From Stenotrophomonas maltophilia (GTDB lineage Bacteria > Pseudomonadota > Gammaproteobacteria > Xanthomonadales > Xanthomonadaceae): a stretch of DNA of 64,000 nucleotides. Below the pieces are notes generated by a model, which saw only the letters and a program-made list of their open reading frames with translations, was not told the DNA's origin and ran no database searches. Of the stretch, positions 26,621 to 34,839 are shown in pieces (the stretch's first letter is position 1; the number at the start of each line of letters is the position of its first letter). Location of the stretch: assembly GCA_002364755.1 (NCBI GenBank), contig DEZI01000006.1:4804-68803 (forward strand), in the 5' to 3' direction. The position numbers were made by a program, and so were the translations under genes.

Positions 26621-26639
26621 GCAGCGGCAACGAACCCGA

Positions 26640-27125
26640 TCATTCCAGCTCCACGACCTCGAACGCTTCGCCATGCTGCCTGTGCGCGCGCCACAGCGTG
26701 GCCAGATCCTGGCCACTCACCGGATCGATGAAGTCCGGGGCGATGTCCGCCAGCGGCTTCAGCACGAAGGCATGCTTCAGTTCCGGGCGCGGGATGCGCA
26801 GGTGACCGGGCCCTTCCACCACCAGGTCGCCGTAGAACACCACGTCGACATCCAGCGTCCGGTCGGAAAAGCGCGGCCCGCTGCGGTCGCGGCCATGCGC
26901 GTCTTCCAGCGCGTGCAGCCAGTCGTCCAGTTCCTGCAGCGGCAGATCGGTCTCGATCGCCACGCCGTTGTTGAGGAAAGCCGGGCCATCGAAGCCGACC
27001 GCGGCCGTGCGGTAGGCCGGTGATACCCGCAGCGCGCCGAAACGCTCGCGCAGGGCCATCACCGCGGCGTGGAGGTAGCGGCGGGGCTGGACGTTGCTGC
27101 CCAGGCTCAGGAGCACGGTGGTCAT
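26640..27125 (-). CDS. folK: 6-hydroxymethyl-dihydropterin pyrophosphokinase
   Basis: The 161-residue enzyme transfers pyrophosphate from ATP to 6-hydroxymethyl-7,8-dihydropterin in folate synthesis. The N-terminus TTVLLSLGSNVQPRRYL and the signature DRSGPRFSDRTLDVDVVFYG, with the metal-binding DVD, are diagnostic, followed by LRIPRPELKHAFVLKPLADI. The ATG at 27125 gives the standard start; 27164 would add an Arg-rich extension. It is convergent with the pteridine reductase gene and divergent from the Anbu gene. Confidence 0.96.
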   Translation of the reverse strand: MTTVLLSLGSNVQPRRYLHAAVMALRERFGALRVSPAYRTAAVGFDGPAFLNNGVAIETDLPLQELDDWLHALEDAHGRDRSGPRFSDRTLDVDVVFYGDLVVEGPGHLRIPRPELKHAFVLKPLADIAPDFIDPVSGQDLATLWRAHRQHGEAFEVVELE

Positions 27126-27219
27126 GCGGTTCCGGTGACGGCGTTCAGGGGGTGGGGTGGGCATGCCATCGTCACGGCGGCCTGCCTACAATCCGGGACG
27201 CACATGATAGGACACCCAC

Positions 27220-27969
27220 ATGACCTATTGCGTTGGAATCGAGGTGGACGAAGGCCTCGTCTTCGCCGCCGACACCCGGACCAATGCCGCGCTGGACGAT
27301 GTCCGCGTGCACCGCAAGCTGCACGTGTTCGAGTACCCCGGCGAGGCGACCTTCGTAGTGATGGCCGCCGGCAACCTGGCCACCACCCAGCTGCTGGTCT
27401 CGCGCCTGCAGCGTGATGCCGACGAAGCGCGCACGCCCAACCTGCGGCAGATGCGCCACCTGTTCGAGGCCGCCGCCTACGTGGGCGCGCTGCTGGTGGA
27501 CAGCCAGGTGAAGTGCCAGCACACCGAACACGGCCACGACGGCGTCAACACGCAGGCCACGCTGATCTTCGGCGGGCAGATCGCCGGCGAGCAGCCGGGC
27601 CTGTACATGGTCTACCCGCTGGGCAATGCGATTGCCGCCTCGCCGGAGACGCCCTACCTGCAGATCGGCGAATCCAAGTACGGCAAGCCGATCCTCGACC
27701 GCATCCTCGGCCCGGCCACGCGGCTGGAAGACGCCGCGCGCACGGCGCTGCTGTCGCTGGACTCGACCATCCGCTCCAACCTGTCGGTGGGCCTGCCGAT
27801 CGACATGGTGATGCTGCGCAAGGGCGAACTGCAGGTGGGCCAGCAGATGCGCTTCACCGCCGATTCGCCGCTGTACGCCGACATCCACAACAACTGGTCG
27901 CGGCGGCTGGAGCAGGCGGTGGCGAGCCTGCCGCGGTTTCCGTGGGAAGCGCCCGGCACCGACGCATGA
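27220..27969 (+). CDS. Anbu-type proteasome-like peptidase
   Basis: The 249-residue protein begins MTYCVGIEVDEGLVFAADTRTNA, the N-terminus of Anbu (ancestral beta subunit), a bacterial homologue of proteasome and HslV subunits. Thr2 would be the nucleophile after Met removal, and DTRTNAALDD and LRQMRHLFEAA follow the proteasome-fold pattern. Anbu forms ring or helical assemblies, and its substrates are unknown. In many bacteria it lies beside transglutaminase-like, alpha-E and circularly permuted ATP-grasp genes; none of these is adjacent here. AGGA lies upstream of the ATG. Confidence 0.92.
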   Translation: MTYCVGIEVDEGLVFAADTRTNAALDDVRVHRKLHVFEYPGEATFVVMAAGNLATTQLLVSRLQRDADEARTPNLRQMRHLFEAAAYVGALLVDSQVKCQHTEHGHDGVNTQATLIFGGQIAGEQPGLYMVYPLGNAIAASPETPYLQIGESKYGKPILDRILGPATRLEDAARTALLSLDSTIRSNLSVGLPIDMVMLRKGELQVGQQMRFTADSPLYADIHNNWSRRLEQAVASLPRFPWEAPGTDA

Positions 27970-27973
27970 AACC

Positions 27974-28033
27974 CCCGGCCTTGGCCTGGCGCTACCGGAT
28001 TAAGGTGACGGTAGCGCCGGGCCATGCCCGGCG
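27974..28033. repeat. Inverted SMAG dimer between convergent genes
   Basis: A degenerate minus copy (27995-27974) and a consensus plus copy (28011-28033) lie between the Anbu gene and the hybrid kinase gene, which end towards each other. Confidence 0.88.
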
Positions 28034-28041
28034 ACGCGGTG

Positions 28042-29553
28042 TCAACCCAGCGCTTCGGCCACCGCGCGGAACACCTGCTGCATCTGCAGCGGCTTACGCA
28101 GCACGTGCACGTCGATGCCGGGCGGGAAGGCGCTGGTGTCCAGCTCCACCGCGGCCTCTTCCAGCACCAGCGCAGGGCCGGCGTAGCCCAGCGCAGCCAT
28201 CTCGCCCAGCAGCTGGCTCGCCGGCAACAGCCGCGAGCCGGCATCGGCAATGACCAGCGCCGGCATCGCTTCCTGCTGCATCCAGCGCAGCGCGGCCGGG
28301 CCGTCGGAAGCCAGCTGCAGCTGATACCCCTGGCTGGACAGCGCGTTGCCCAGCAGCGACAGCCGCGTGGCTTCGCCATCAACCACCAGGATCGACTGGC
28401 CACTGCCCAGCGCCACCAGCTGTTCGACCGGCTCACCGCCCTCGGCCAGCTCATGCATCGGCAGCCGCAGCTCGAAGCGTGTGCCCTGCCCCAGCTGGCT
28501 GCTGACGTGGATGCTGCCACCGGCACCTTCGACGATGCGCTTGCAGGAGATCAGGCCCAGCCCGGTGCCGTCGGCCTTGGTGGTGAAGAACGGATTGAAC
28601 AGGTGCGACAGCGTGTCGGCATCCATGCCGATGCCTTCGTCGTCGACCACGATGCGCAGCCAGTCCACGCCCTCGCGTTCGCCGGCATGTTCGGCGGTCA
28701 GGCCCAGGCGCCCGCCCTGCGGCATCGCCTGGATCGCGTTGAGCGCCAGGTTCAGCAGCACCTGCTGCAGCTCGGTGTAATTGGCGTCGACCGCCAGCCC
28801 TTCGTCCTGCACCTTCAGCTCGAGGTTTACTGCCTCGGGCACGTTGCTGCGCAACAGCAGCGCCACGGCCTGGAACAGATCATCGATGAAGATGCGCTCG
28901 CTGGGATTGCGCGAGCCACGCACGAAGGACAGCATCGATTCGGCCATCTCGTGGCCACGCCGGCCGCACTCGGCGATGACGTCGGCCAGGTGATGCAGCT
29001 GCGGATCTTCGGTACGTGCCTTCAGCAGGTCCGGCATGATCAGCAGCGGCTGCAGGATGTTGCGCAGGTCGTGGCTGAGCCCGGCGGCAAGCAGCGAGAG
29101 GCTCTCCAGCCGCTGCGCGCGCATCAGTTCGGTTTCCACGCGCAGGCGCTCCACCGCGCTGCGCGCATCACGCACCGCACGCGCCACCGCCGACGGCAGG
29201 CGCGCCGGGTGGTGCTTGATGATGTAGTCGTTGGCGCCCTTCTGCAGGGCCGCCACCGCGTTCTCCTCGCCCATCGTGCCGGAGACGAAGATGAAGGGAA
29301 CATCCGGTGCGGCCTCACGCACGATGCGCAGCGCTTCGTCACCGGAGAAACCCGGCATGCTCAGGTCCGACAGAACGATGTCCGGCGCGAAGCTGGCCAG
29401 CGCCTGGCGCAGCTCGGGACCGCTCTCCACGCGCTCGAAACGGGCGTCCAGGCCCGCGTCGAGCATCTGTTCGGACATCAGCTCGGCATCTTCCGGTGAA
29501 TCTTCCACCAGCAGGATGCGCAGCGCCCCGAGGGCCGGACCGGTCAAGGGCAT
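28042..29553 (-). CDS. Hybrid histidine kinase, REC-HisKA-HATPase-REC
   Basis: 503 residues with no membrane segment. An N-terminal receiver (about 10-130) has EDSPEDAEL, Asp in IVLSDLSMPG, and Lys in YIIKHHP. The kinase core has His in AAGLSHDLRNILQP, the N box LNLALNAIQAM, and DDEGIGM plus GTGLGLISCKRIVEGAGG. A second, C-terminal receiver (about 385-503) keeps VIADAG and LRKPL but has one acid (VVDGEA) where two are usual, so its phosphorylation is uncertain. It is the last gene of the three-gene operon, starting 4 bp after the response regulator stop. It probably takes a signal from the upstream kinase and regulator; no DNA-binding domain is present. Confidence 0.92.
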   Translation of the reverse strand: MPLTGPALGALRILLVEDSPEDAELMSEQMLDAGLDARFERVESGPELRQALASFAPDIVLSDLSMPGFSGDEALRIVREAAPDVPFIFVSGTMGEENAVAALQKGANDYIIKHHPARLPSAVARAVRDARSAVERLRVETELMRAQRLESLSLLAAGLSHDLRNILQPLLIMPDLLKARTEDPQLHHLADVIAECGRRGHEMAESMLSFVRGSRNPSERIFIDDLFQAVALLLRSNVPEAVNLELKVQDEGLAVDANYTELQQVLLNLALNAIQAMPQGGRLGLTAEHAGEREGVDWLRIVVDDEGIGMDADTLSHLFNPFFTTKADGTGLGLISCKRIVEGAGGSIHVSSQLGQGTRFELRLPMHELAEGGEPVEQLVALGSGQSILVVDGEATRLSLLGNALSSQGYQLQLASDGPAALRWMQQEAMPALVIADAGSRLLPASQLLGEMAALGYAGPALVLEEAAVELDTSAFPPGIDVHVLRKPLQMQQVFRAVAEALG

Positions 29554-29557
29554 GGCC

Positions 29558-29998
29558 TTACTCGACGTCCGGTGCCTGGTTGATCAGCGCCCAGAACTTG
29601 CCCAGGGTCTGCACCGCGCCGAAGAACTGATCCACGTCCACCGGCTTCACCACGTAGGCGTTCACGCCCATGTCCCAGCTGCGCGCCAGGTCGCTTTCCT
29701 CGCGCGAGGACGACAGGATGACCACCGGCAGCCGCTTCAGTTCCTCGTGCTCGCGGATCTGCCGCAGCACTTCCAGGCCATCCATGCGCGGCATCTTGAT
29801 GTCCAGCAGCAGCACGGCCGGCAGGCCCTCTTCGCGGCCGGCCCAGGCACCGCGGCGCAGCAAGTAGTCCATCACTTCCACGCCGTCCTCGACGTGCACG
29901 ATGGGGTTGGCCAGGCGGGCCTCCTGCAGTGCATCGACGGCCATTTCAGCGTCGGCCGGGCTGTCTTCGGCCAGGAGGATGGTGCGCAGCGTCGTCAT
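29558..29998 (-). CDS. Single-domain response regulator (CheY/Rcp1-like)
   Basis: The 146 residues are one receiver domain. The acidic pair is in LLAEDSPADAEM, the phosphorylated Asp in LLLDIKMPRMDG, the switch Ser in ILSSSREESD, and Lys in VVKPVDVDQFFG. The EEGLPAVLLLDIKMPRMDGLEVLR and VKPVDVDQF context matches the Rcp1-type regulators that pair with phytochrome-like or light/redox kinases. It has no output domain. Its ATG overlaps the stop of the upstream sensor kinase gene (ATGA), so the two are almost certainly a pair. Confidence 0.94.
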   Translation of the reverse strand: MTTLRTILLAEDSPADAEMAVDALQEARLANPIVHVEDGVEVMDYLLRRGAWAGREEGLPAVLLLDIKMPRMDGLEVLRQIREHEELKRLPVVILSSSREESDLARSWDMGVNAYVVKPVDVDQFFGAVQTLGKFWALINQAPDVE

Positions 29999-31809
29999 GC
30001 GGAAGACCCTTGGTTGACTGCATCCAGTGCCGGAGGCAGATAGAAGTGGAAGGTGGCGCCAGCGTCGGGCGCGGCTTCGGCCCAGATGCGGCCACCATGG
30101 CGGGTCAGTACGCGGCGTACGCTCGCCAGGCCGATGCCGGTGCCGGGGTAGTCACTAGCCTTGTGCAGGCGCTGGAACACGCCGAACAGCTTGCCGGCGT
30201 AGGCCATGTCAAAGCCTGCACCATTGTCGCTGACCGTGAACTGATGGCCGCCATCGGCCTGCTGCTGGTAGTCCACGCGGATCTGCGCCGGATCGCGGTT
30301 GCCCGAGTACTTCACCGCGTTGCCGAGCAGGTTCAGCCACACCTGGCGCATCATGTTCTCGTCGGCCACCACGATCGGCAGCGGCGCAATGTTCCACTCC
30401 ACGTGGTGGGCCACGCCGCTGTTTTCGGCATCGATCTTCAGGTTGGCATCGAGCATGGCCCGCGTGTCGGCCACCAGCGTCTGCATGTCCACCGCCTGCT
30501 GGCGCATCGCCGCGCGGCCCAGCCGCGAATAGACCAGCAGGTCGTCGATCAGTGCCGCCATGCGCCGCGCCGAACCGGAGATCACATCCAGGTAGTGATG
30601 GCTCTTCTCGTCGGCGCCCTCGCCCAGGTGCCGCGACAGCTTGTCGGAGAAACCGGCGACGTGGCGCAACGGTGCGCGCAGGTCGTGCGACACCGAGTAG
30701 CTGAAGGCCTCCAGTTCGCGGTTGACTTCCGAGACCTGGGCCACCTTGCCTTCCAGCTGGCGATTCAGTTCTTCCACGCGCCATTGCACGGCGCGCTGCA
30801 CGGTCACATCGCTCACCGTCATCAGCACCACTTCATCATCGGTGTCGGGCAGCGGCATGCGCCGCGCGTTGATGAGCATGTAGCGCACCGTGCCGTCGGT
30901 GCGCTGTTCGTGTTCGAAGTCCCATAGTTCGCGCCCGCGCAGCAGCACGTCGGACAGGCGCTGCCGCACCACCGGATCCTGCCACGCGCCTTCGCCGACA
31001 TCGGCCAGCAACGTGCCGTCGGCCCGCTCGTCCTGCAGCCCGTACAGTTCGGCGAACGCCGGGTTGTGCAGCTGCACGCGCAGGTCGCGGTCGAGCAGCA
31101 CGATCGGCTCGCGCACGGTCTGCAGCACAGAGGCGGCCCGCGCGGCCGCGCGCAGCGACTGCCGCTCGGCCTGCAGGCGGCGGCCGATCTGCCGCTGCAG
31201 CAGCCACAGCACCAGGCCCAGCAGGCACAGCTGCACCACCAGCGAGCTCCACGACACCAGCTCGGTCTGCTTGCGCTGGCGTGCCGCCTTCTCGGCACGC
31301 GCCGCCAGCAACGCCTGCTCGCTGGCCTGCAGTTCTTCGACCAAACCGCGGATCGGGTAGCGCGTGCTCAGGTCCTGCACCAGCACGCGCTGGTCAGTGT
31401 TGGGTTCCGAGCGCGCCAGCTGCCGGGCCAGCGCCATGCGCCCTTCCAGCATCGATTCGATGCGGCCGATGCGGATCAGCTGGTCGGGATTGTCGCGGGT
31501 CATCCGGGCCAGCTCGGTCAGCCGCCCTGGAATGTCGTTGGCCTTGGCCATGCGGCCGCGCAGGCCGGGCGCATCCACGCCCTTGGACAGGGTCAGCGCC
31601 GCCGACTCGACGTCGCGAACGTCGGCCTGCAGCTGCTGAAGGGCCACGCCGACCGCCTGCGTGTGGCTGACCCAGGCCATCGCCTGTTCGTTGTCCTGCT
31701 GCAGCTGACGCAGGGTCAGCCAGGGGACGATGATGATCGCAGCAGCAGCGAGTGCCAGGGCAGGCAACCGCCAACGATCCCAGATGTCATCACTGAACAC
31801 CAGCGCCAT
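29995..31809 (-). CDS. Membrane sensor histidine kinase with PAS domain
   Basis: 604 residues. A first membrane helix (about 15-32) and a second (about 185-205) bracket a helical periplasmic sensor region of CHASE3-like character. A PAS domain (about 235-335; VREPIVLLDRDLRVQLHNPAFAELYG) comes next, followed by a coiled linker. The HisKA box is ELEAFSYSVSHDLRAPLRHV and the ATPase has LNLLGNAVKY, DNGAGFDMAYAGKLFGVFQRLH and GTGIGLASVRRVLTRHGG, the pattern of bacteriophytochrome-type kinases. It is first in the operon and phosphorylates the overlapping Rcp1-like regulator by inference. The stimulus is not evident. Confidence 0.93.
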   Translation of the reverse strand: MALVFSDDIWDRWRLPALALAAAAIIIVPWLTLRQLQQDNEQAMAWVSHTQAVGVALQQLQADVRDVESAALTLSKGVDAPGLRGRMAKANDIPGRLTELARMTRDNPDQLIRIGRIESMLEGRMALARQLARSEPNTDQRVLVQDLSTRYPIRGLVEELQASEQALLAARAEKAARQRKQTELVSWSSLVVQLCLLGLVLWLLQRQIGRRLQAERQSLRAAARAASVLQTVREPIVLLDRDLRVQLHNPAFAELYGLQDERADGTLLADVGEGAWQDPVVRQRLSDVLLRGRELWDFEHEQRTDGTVRYMLINARRMPLPDTDDEVVLMTVSDVTVQRAVQWRVEELNRQLEGKVAQVSEVNRELEAFSYSVSHDLRAPLRHVAGFSDKLSRHLGEGADEKSHHYLDVISGSARRMAALIDDLLVYSRLGRAAMRQQAVDMQTLVADTRAMLDANLKIDAENSGVAHHVEWNIAPLPIVVADENMMRQVWLNLLGNAVKYSGNRDPAQIRVDYQQQADGGHQFTVSDNGAGFDMAYAGKLFGVFQRLHKASDYPGTGIGLASVRRVLTRHGGRIWAEAAPDAGATFHFYLPPALDAVNQGSSA

Positions 31810-31874
31810 GATCCATCGTCAACGAAGCGATGGCGCCAATATAGCGCAGCCGTTCACTCCGCGAACACACGACA

Positions 31875-31906
31875 GGGGCGCCCCCTGCGGGACGCCCCTG
31901 TCCACT
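31875..31906 (-). terminator. GC-rich hairpin after the BON protein gene
   Basis: ACAGGGGCG and CGCCCCTGT pair around a GC-rich loop, just downstream of the BON protein stop and upstream of the sensor kinase start. It lacks a clear T-run, so termination may be partial. Confidence 0.55.
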
Positions 31907-31923
31907 TCAAGCGAGCGCCGGGA

Positions 31924-32310
31924 TCAGCGCTTGGCGGCGGCGTTGACCTTCAGCGCGGCCGAATCTACGCGGGTCACGCCCTTGATGCCCTTGGCAGTGG
32001 TGACGGCCTTGTCCTTCTCGGCCTGGGTGGCAACGGTGCCGCTGAGGCTGACCACACCGTTGACCGTTTCCACCTTCACTTCGGTGCCCGGGACATTGCT
32101 GCTGGCCAGCAGGTCAGCCTTCACCTTGGTGGTGATCCAGCTGTCGGTCACCGGCTCGTTGGAGTCGTGGCGATCCGCGTGGGTCATCGCCTTGTGGTCG
32201 GCCTTGGCCGGATCCTTCGCCATCGAATCCTGCGCGAACGCTGCGGAGGAAGACAGGGCCAAGCCCAGGGTGAGGGACGAAGCAATCAGGGTGCGGGTCA
32301 GGTTGCTCAT
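31924..32310 (-). CDS. Periplasmic BON-domain protein (OsmY-like)
   Basis: 128 residues with a signal peptide (LTRTLIASSLTLGLALSSSAAFAQD). One BON domain follows (about 57-122): DSWITTKVKADLLASSNVPGTEVKVETVNGVVSLSGTV, then KGIKGVTRVDSAALKV. BON domains bind membranes or proteins, and OsmY-type proteins are stress-induced periplasmic factors. E. coli OsmY has two BON domains, so this is a one-domain version. AAGGAG precedes the ATG. It diverges from the Gfo/Idh gene across about 170 bp. Confidence 0.9.
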   Translation of the reverse strand: MSNLTRTLIASSLTLGLALSSSAAFAQDSMAKDPAKADHKAMTHADRHDSNEPVTDSWITTKVKADLLASSNVPGTEVKVETVNGVVSLSGTVATQAEKDKAVTTAKGIKGVTRVDSAALKVNAAAKR

Positions 32311-32480
32311 CGTGCGGTGCTCCTTCTGGATGTGCTGCCAGTGTGGACAGGTGCCTGTGTTGCAGGCGTCGGGCCGGGGTCACGCTGCCGTGAATCCTCG
32401 AAACGCAGCGGTAACCGTTCAGTTTTGTCTTGCCCGCAGCCTCGTTCTACGCTTTGTCTCCCCCACCCTGCGAGCGGTCC

Positions 32481-33524
32481 ATGCGCCCCGACCTGCAACT
32501 GGCCCTGATCGGCTACGGCCTGGCCGGCCGTGTCTTCCACGCCCCGCTCATCCAGCACACGCCCGGGCTGGCCCTGCACAGCATCGTCAGCTCGCAGCGT
32601 GACACCCTGCTGCGCCGTTTCAGCGATGTGCACGTGCGCGCCACCGCGCAGGAGGTGTTCAATGACCCGGCCGTGGACGCGGTGGTGATCGCCACGCCGA
32701 ACGCGCAGCACGCGCCGCTGGCGATTGCCGCATTGGCCGCCGGCAAGCACGTGCTGGTCGACAAGCCGTTCGCGCTGGACGTGGCCGAAGCGGAAACGGT
32801 GCTGGCCGCCGCGCGCGATGCCGGGCGCATCGCCACGGTGTTCCAGAACAGGCGCTTCGATGCGGATTTCCTCACCCTGCAGGCGCTGCTGGCCGAGGAC
32901 ACGCTGGGCGAGGTGGCTGAATGCCATGCGCATTTCGACCGCTACCGGCCGCAGGTGCGCGATCGCTGGCGCGAGCAGGAAGGACCCGGCAGCGGCCTGT
33001 GGTACGACCTTGGCCCGCACCTGCTGGACCAGATGCTGGTGCTGTTTGGATGGCCGCAGGCGATCGATGCCGATCTGGCCGTGCAGCGCGAAGGCGGCAG
33101 CGGCATCGACTATTTCCATGCGGTGCTGCATTACCCGCAGCACCGCGCGATCGTGCATGCTGGTTCGCTGGTGGCCGCGCCGACGCCGCACTTCGCGGTG
33201 CATGGTCGCGACGGCAGCTGGGTCAAGCACGGCCTGGACGTGCAGGAAGCGCAGCTGCGCCGTGGCGTGGCGCCGGGCGCGCCCGGCTGGGGCATCGACC
33301 CGCGGCATGGCGAGCTGCTGCGCTGCGATGCGGAGGACAACGTGCAGCGCACGACGGTGGACAACCTGCCGGGTGACTACCGGCGGCTGTACGCGCAGTT
33401 CGCGGCGGCGATGCGTGGCGAGGGCGAGCCGACGGTGAGTGGGGGGCAGGCGCTGCAGCTGATGCGGTTGCTGGAGGCGGGGATGGTGAGTGCGCGCGAA
33501 GGACGGCGGGTGGTGCTGGGGTGA
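32481..33524 (+). CDS. Gfo/Idh/MocA-family NAD(P)-dependent oxidoreductase
   Basis: 347 residues. The Rossmann domain begins LALIGYGLAGRVFHAPLIQ and continues VDAVVIATPNAQHAPLAIAALAAGKHVLVDKPFALDV, where the DKP (EKP-type) Lys is catalytic. The C-terminal beta-sheet domain has WYDLGPHLLDQMLVLFGWP with the conserved His. The sequence RVFHAPLI is typical of the YdgJ-like group. The substrate, a sugar or inositol derivative, cannot be assigned. It stands alone. Confidence 0.9.
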   Translation: MRPDLQLALIGYGLAGRVFHAPLIQHTPGLALHSIVSSQRDTLLRRFSDVHVRATAQEVFNDPAVDAVVIATPNAQHAPLAIAALAAGKHVLVDKPFALDVAEAETVLAAARDAGRIATVFQNRRFDADFLTLQALLAEDTLGEVAECHAHFDRYRPQVRDRWREQEGPGSGLWYDLGPHLLDQMLVLFGWPQAIDADLAVQREGGSGIDYFHAVLHYPQHRAIVHAGSLVAAPTPHFAVHGRDGSWVKHGLDVQEAQLRRGVAPGAPGWGIDPRHGELLRCDAEDNVQRTTVDNLPGDYRRLYAQFAAAMRGEGEPTVSGGQALQLMRLLEAGMVSAREGRRVVLG

Positions 33525-33555
33525 TCGGCAGGGCTGCGCCCTGCACCTGCTCAAC

Positions 33556-33579
33556 GCAACGGCAACGGCAACGGCAACG
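33556..33579 (+). repeat. Hexanucleotide microsatellite (GGCAAC)n
   Basis: About four copies of GGCAAC run in series just after the oxidoreductase stop codon. Being non-coding, copy changes there would not alter a protein. Confidence 0.75.
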
Positions 33580-33603
33580 TCAAAACCGTGCATTCCGTGG
33601 GTT

Positions 33604-33704
33604 GGCGGGGTGGCTCAGGTTGCGGGGACGGCGCAAGTACGTCCCTGTAGCCTCGGTCGCGCCATCCATGGCGCTCACGCCCCCGCAACCTGAGCCACCC
33701 CGCC
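33604..33704. repeat. 101-bp element: 24-bp perfect outer inverted repeat enclosing two hairpins
   Basis: The arms 33604-33627 and 33681-33704 are exact reverse complements over 24 bp (left arm starts GGCGGGGTGGCTCAGG). The 53-bp interior holds GGGACG/CGTCCC (33625-33645, sharing three bases with the outer arm) and GCGCCAT-CC-ATGGCGC (33659-33674). As RNA it could fold like a three-way junction. It is unlike the GTAG repeats and may be a miniature mobile element or a structured RNA. Confidence 0.7.
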
Positions 33705-33754
33705 TTCGACAGTTTCCTGCGGGCTGTTGGAACCTGCTGCTGATGGTGGACGCT

Positions 33755-33844
33755 GTGGGTGGGTGCCGACCGTTGGTCGGCACGGCCTCGGATCTGGCAG
33801 GTGTCGACCTTGGTCGATACAGTAGAGCCACGCCATGCGTGGAT
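33755..33844. repeat. Three GTAG-family palindromes of different stems
   Basis: GTGGGTGGGTGCCGACC-GTT-GGTCGGCAC (33755-33783) has a decayed head and GTGCCGACC arms. AGGTGTCGACC-TT-GGTCGATAC is at 33799-33820. GTAGAGCCACGC-CAT-GCGTGGAT is at 33822-33844. The three subtypes lie side by side. Confidence 0.8.
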
Positions 33845-33875
33845 GGCGTGGAAACGATCGGCTTGGGAAAGCACG

Positions 33876-33907
33876 GTAGCGCCGGGCCGGGCATGGCCCG
33901 GCGCTAC
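33876..33907. repeat. Fused SMAG dimer forming a perfect palindrome
   Basis: GTAGCGCCGGGCC and its exact complement GGCCCGGCGCTAC are separated by only GGGCAT, so two head-in, tail-out copies appear to share a single hairpin. It lies 17 bp after the gnd stop codon in transcript order. Confidence 0.85.
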
Positions 33908-33923
33908 CGATCCGTCGTGATGC

Positions 33924-34829
33924 TTACGACTTCTTGATGGCGTGGCCGCCGAATTCGTTGCGCATCGCCGAGAGCAGGCGGTCGGTGAACGAATTGGATT
34001 CGCGCGAGCGCAGGCGTTCCAGCAGCGACAGAGTGATCACCGGTGCGGGCACGTCCAGGGCAATCGCTTCGGCAACGGTCCAGCGGCCTTCGCCGGAATC
34101 CTCGACGTACGGGGCGATGCCATCCAGCGACGGATTGCGCTTGAGCGCCTCGGTGCTCAGGTCCAGCAGCCACGAACGCACCACGCTGCCGTGACGCCAG
34201 ACGTCGGCCACCTGGGCCAGGTCCAGTTCCATCTCCTGCTTGCGCTCCATCAGCGCGAAGCCTTCGGCATAGGCCTGCATCATTCCGTACTCGATGCCGT
34301 TATGGACCATCTTGGTGAAGTGGCCGGCACCGGACGGGCCGACACGGCCCCAGCCACGATCTTCGGCCGGGGCCAGGGTGCGCAGCAGCGGCGCGACCTG
34401 CTCCACCACCTCGGCGTTGCCACCGACCATCAGGCTGTAGCCTTCCTGCAGGCCCCAGACGCCACCGCTGGTGCCGCAGTCGACGTAGCCCAGGTCATCC
34501 TCGGCCAGCGCCTTGGCGCGGCGGATCGAGTCCTGGTAGTTGGAGTTGCCGCCGTCGATGACGATATCGCCTTCGGCCAGGTGCGGGGTCAGCTGGCCCA
34601 GAGTCTGGTCGACGGTTTCGCCGGCCGGCACCATCAGCCACACCACGCGCGGCACCGGCAGTGCCGCAACCGCCGCGGCCAGCGAGTCGACGACCTCCAG
34701 GCCGGCCTCGGCGGCGCGCTGGCGGGCACTTTCGCCCGGGTCGTAGCCGACCACGCGGTGGCCGCCGCGATGCAGGCGTTGGGCCATGTTGGCGCCCATG
34801 CGACCGAGGCCGATCATTGCAATGTCCAT
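33924..34829 (-). CDS. gnd: 6-phosphogluconate dehydrogenase, short (decarboxylating) type
   Basis: 301 residues, much shorter than the 470-residue E. coli Gnd but normal for the NAD-preferring short group. The Rossmann motif is MIGLGRMGANMAQRL; substrate residues lie in IVIDGGNSNYQDS, CGTSGGVWGLQEGY (SGG of the active site), and the catalytic Lys is in GHFTKMVHNGIEYGMMQAYAEG. It converts 6-phosphogluconate to ribulose-5-P and CO2. It starts 10 bp after the stop of the unknown exported protein gene and ends before a fused GTAG repeat. Confidence 0.95.
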   Translation of the reverse strand: MDIAMIGLGRMGANMAQRLHRGGHRVVGYDPGESARQRAAEAGLEVVDSLAAAVAALPVPRVVWLMVPAGETVDQTLGQLTPHLAEGDIVIDGGNSNYQDSIRRAKALAEDDLGYVDCGTSGGVWGLQEGYSLMVGGNAEVVEQVAPLLRTLAPAEDRGWGRVGPSGAGHFTKMVHNGIEYGMMQAYAEGFALMERKQEMELDLAQVADVWRHGSVVRSWLLDLSTEALKRNPSLDGIAPYVEDSGEGRWTVAEAIALDVPAPVITLSLLERLRSRESNSFTDRLLSAMRNEFGGHAIKKS

Positions 34830-34839
34830 TGTTTCACCT

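Larger units (their letters stand above)
33525..33923. other. 399-bp gene-free region packed with repeats
   Basis: No coding gene is supported between the oxidoreductase gene and gnd. The stretch holds a GGCAAC microsatellite (33556-33579), a long-stem two-hairpin element (33604-33704), and four GTAG-family palindromes (33755-33907). All are listed separately. Confidence 0.75.
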
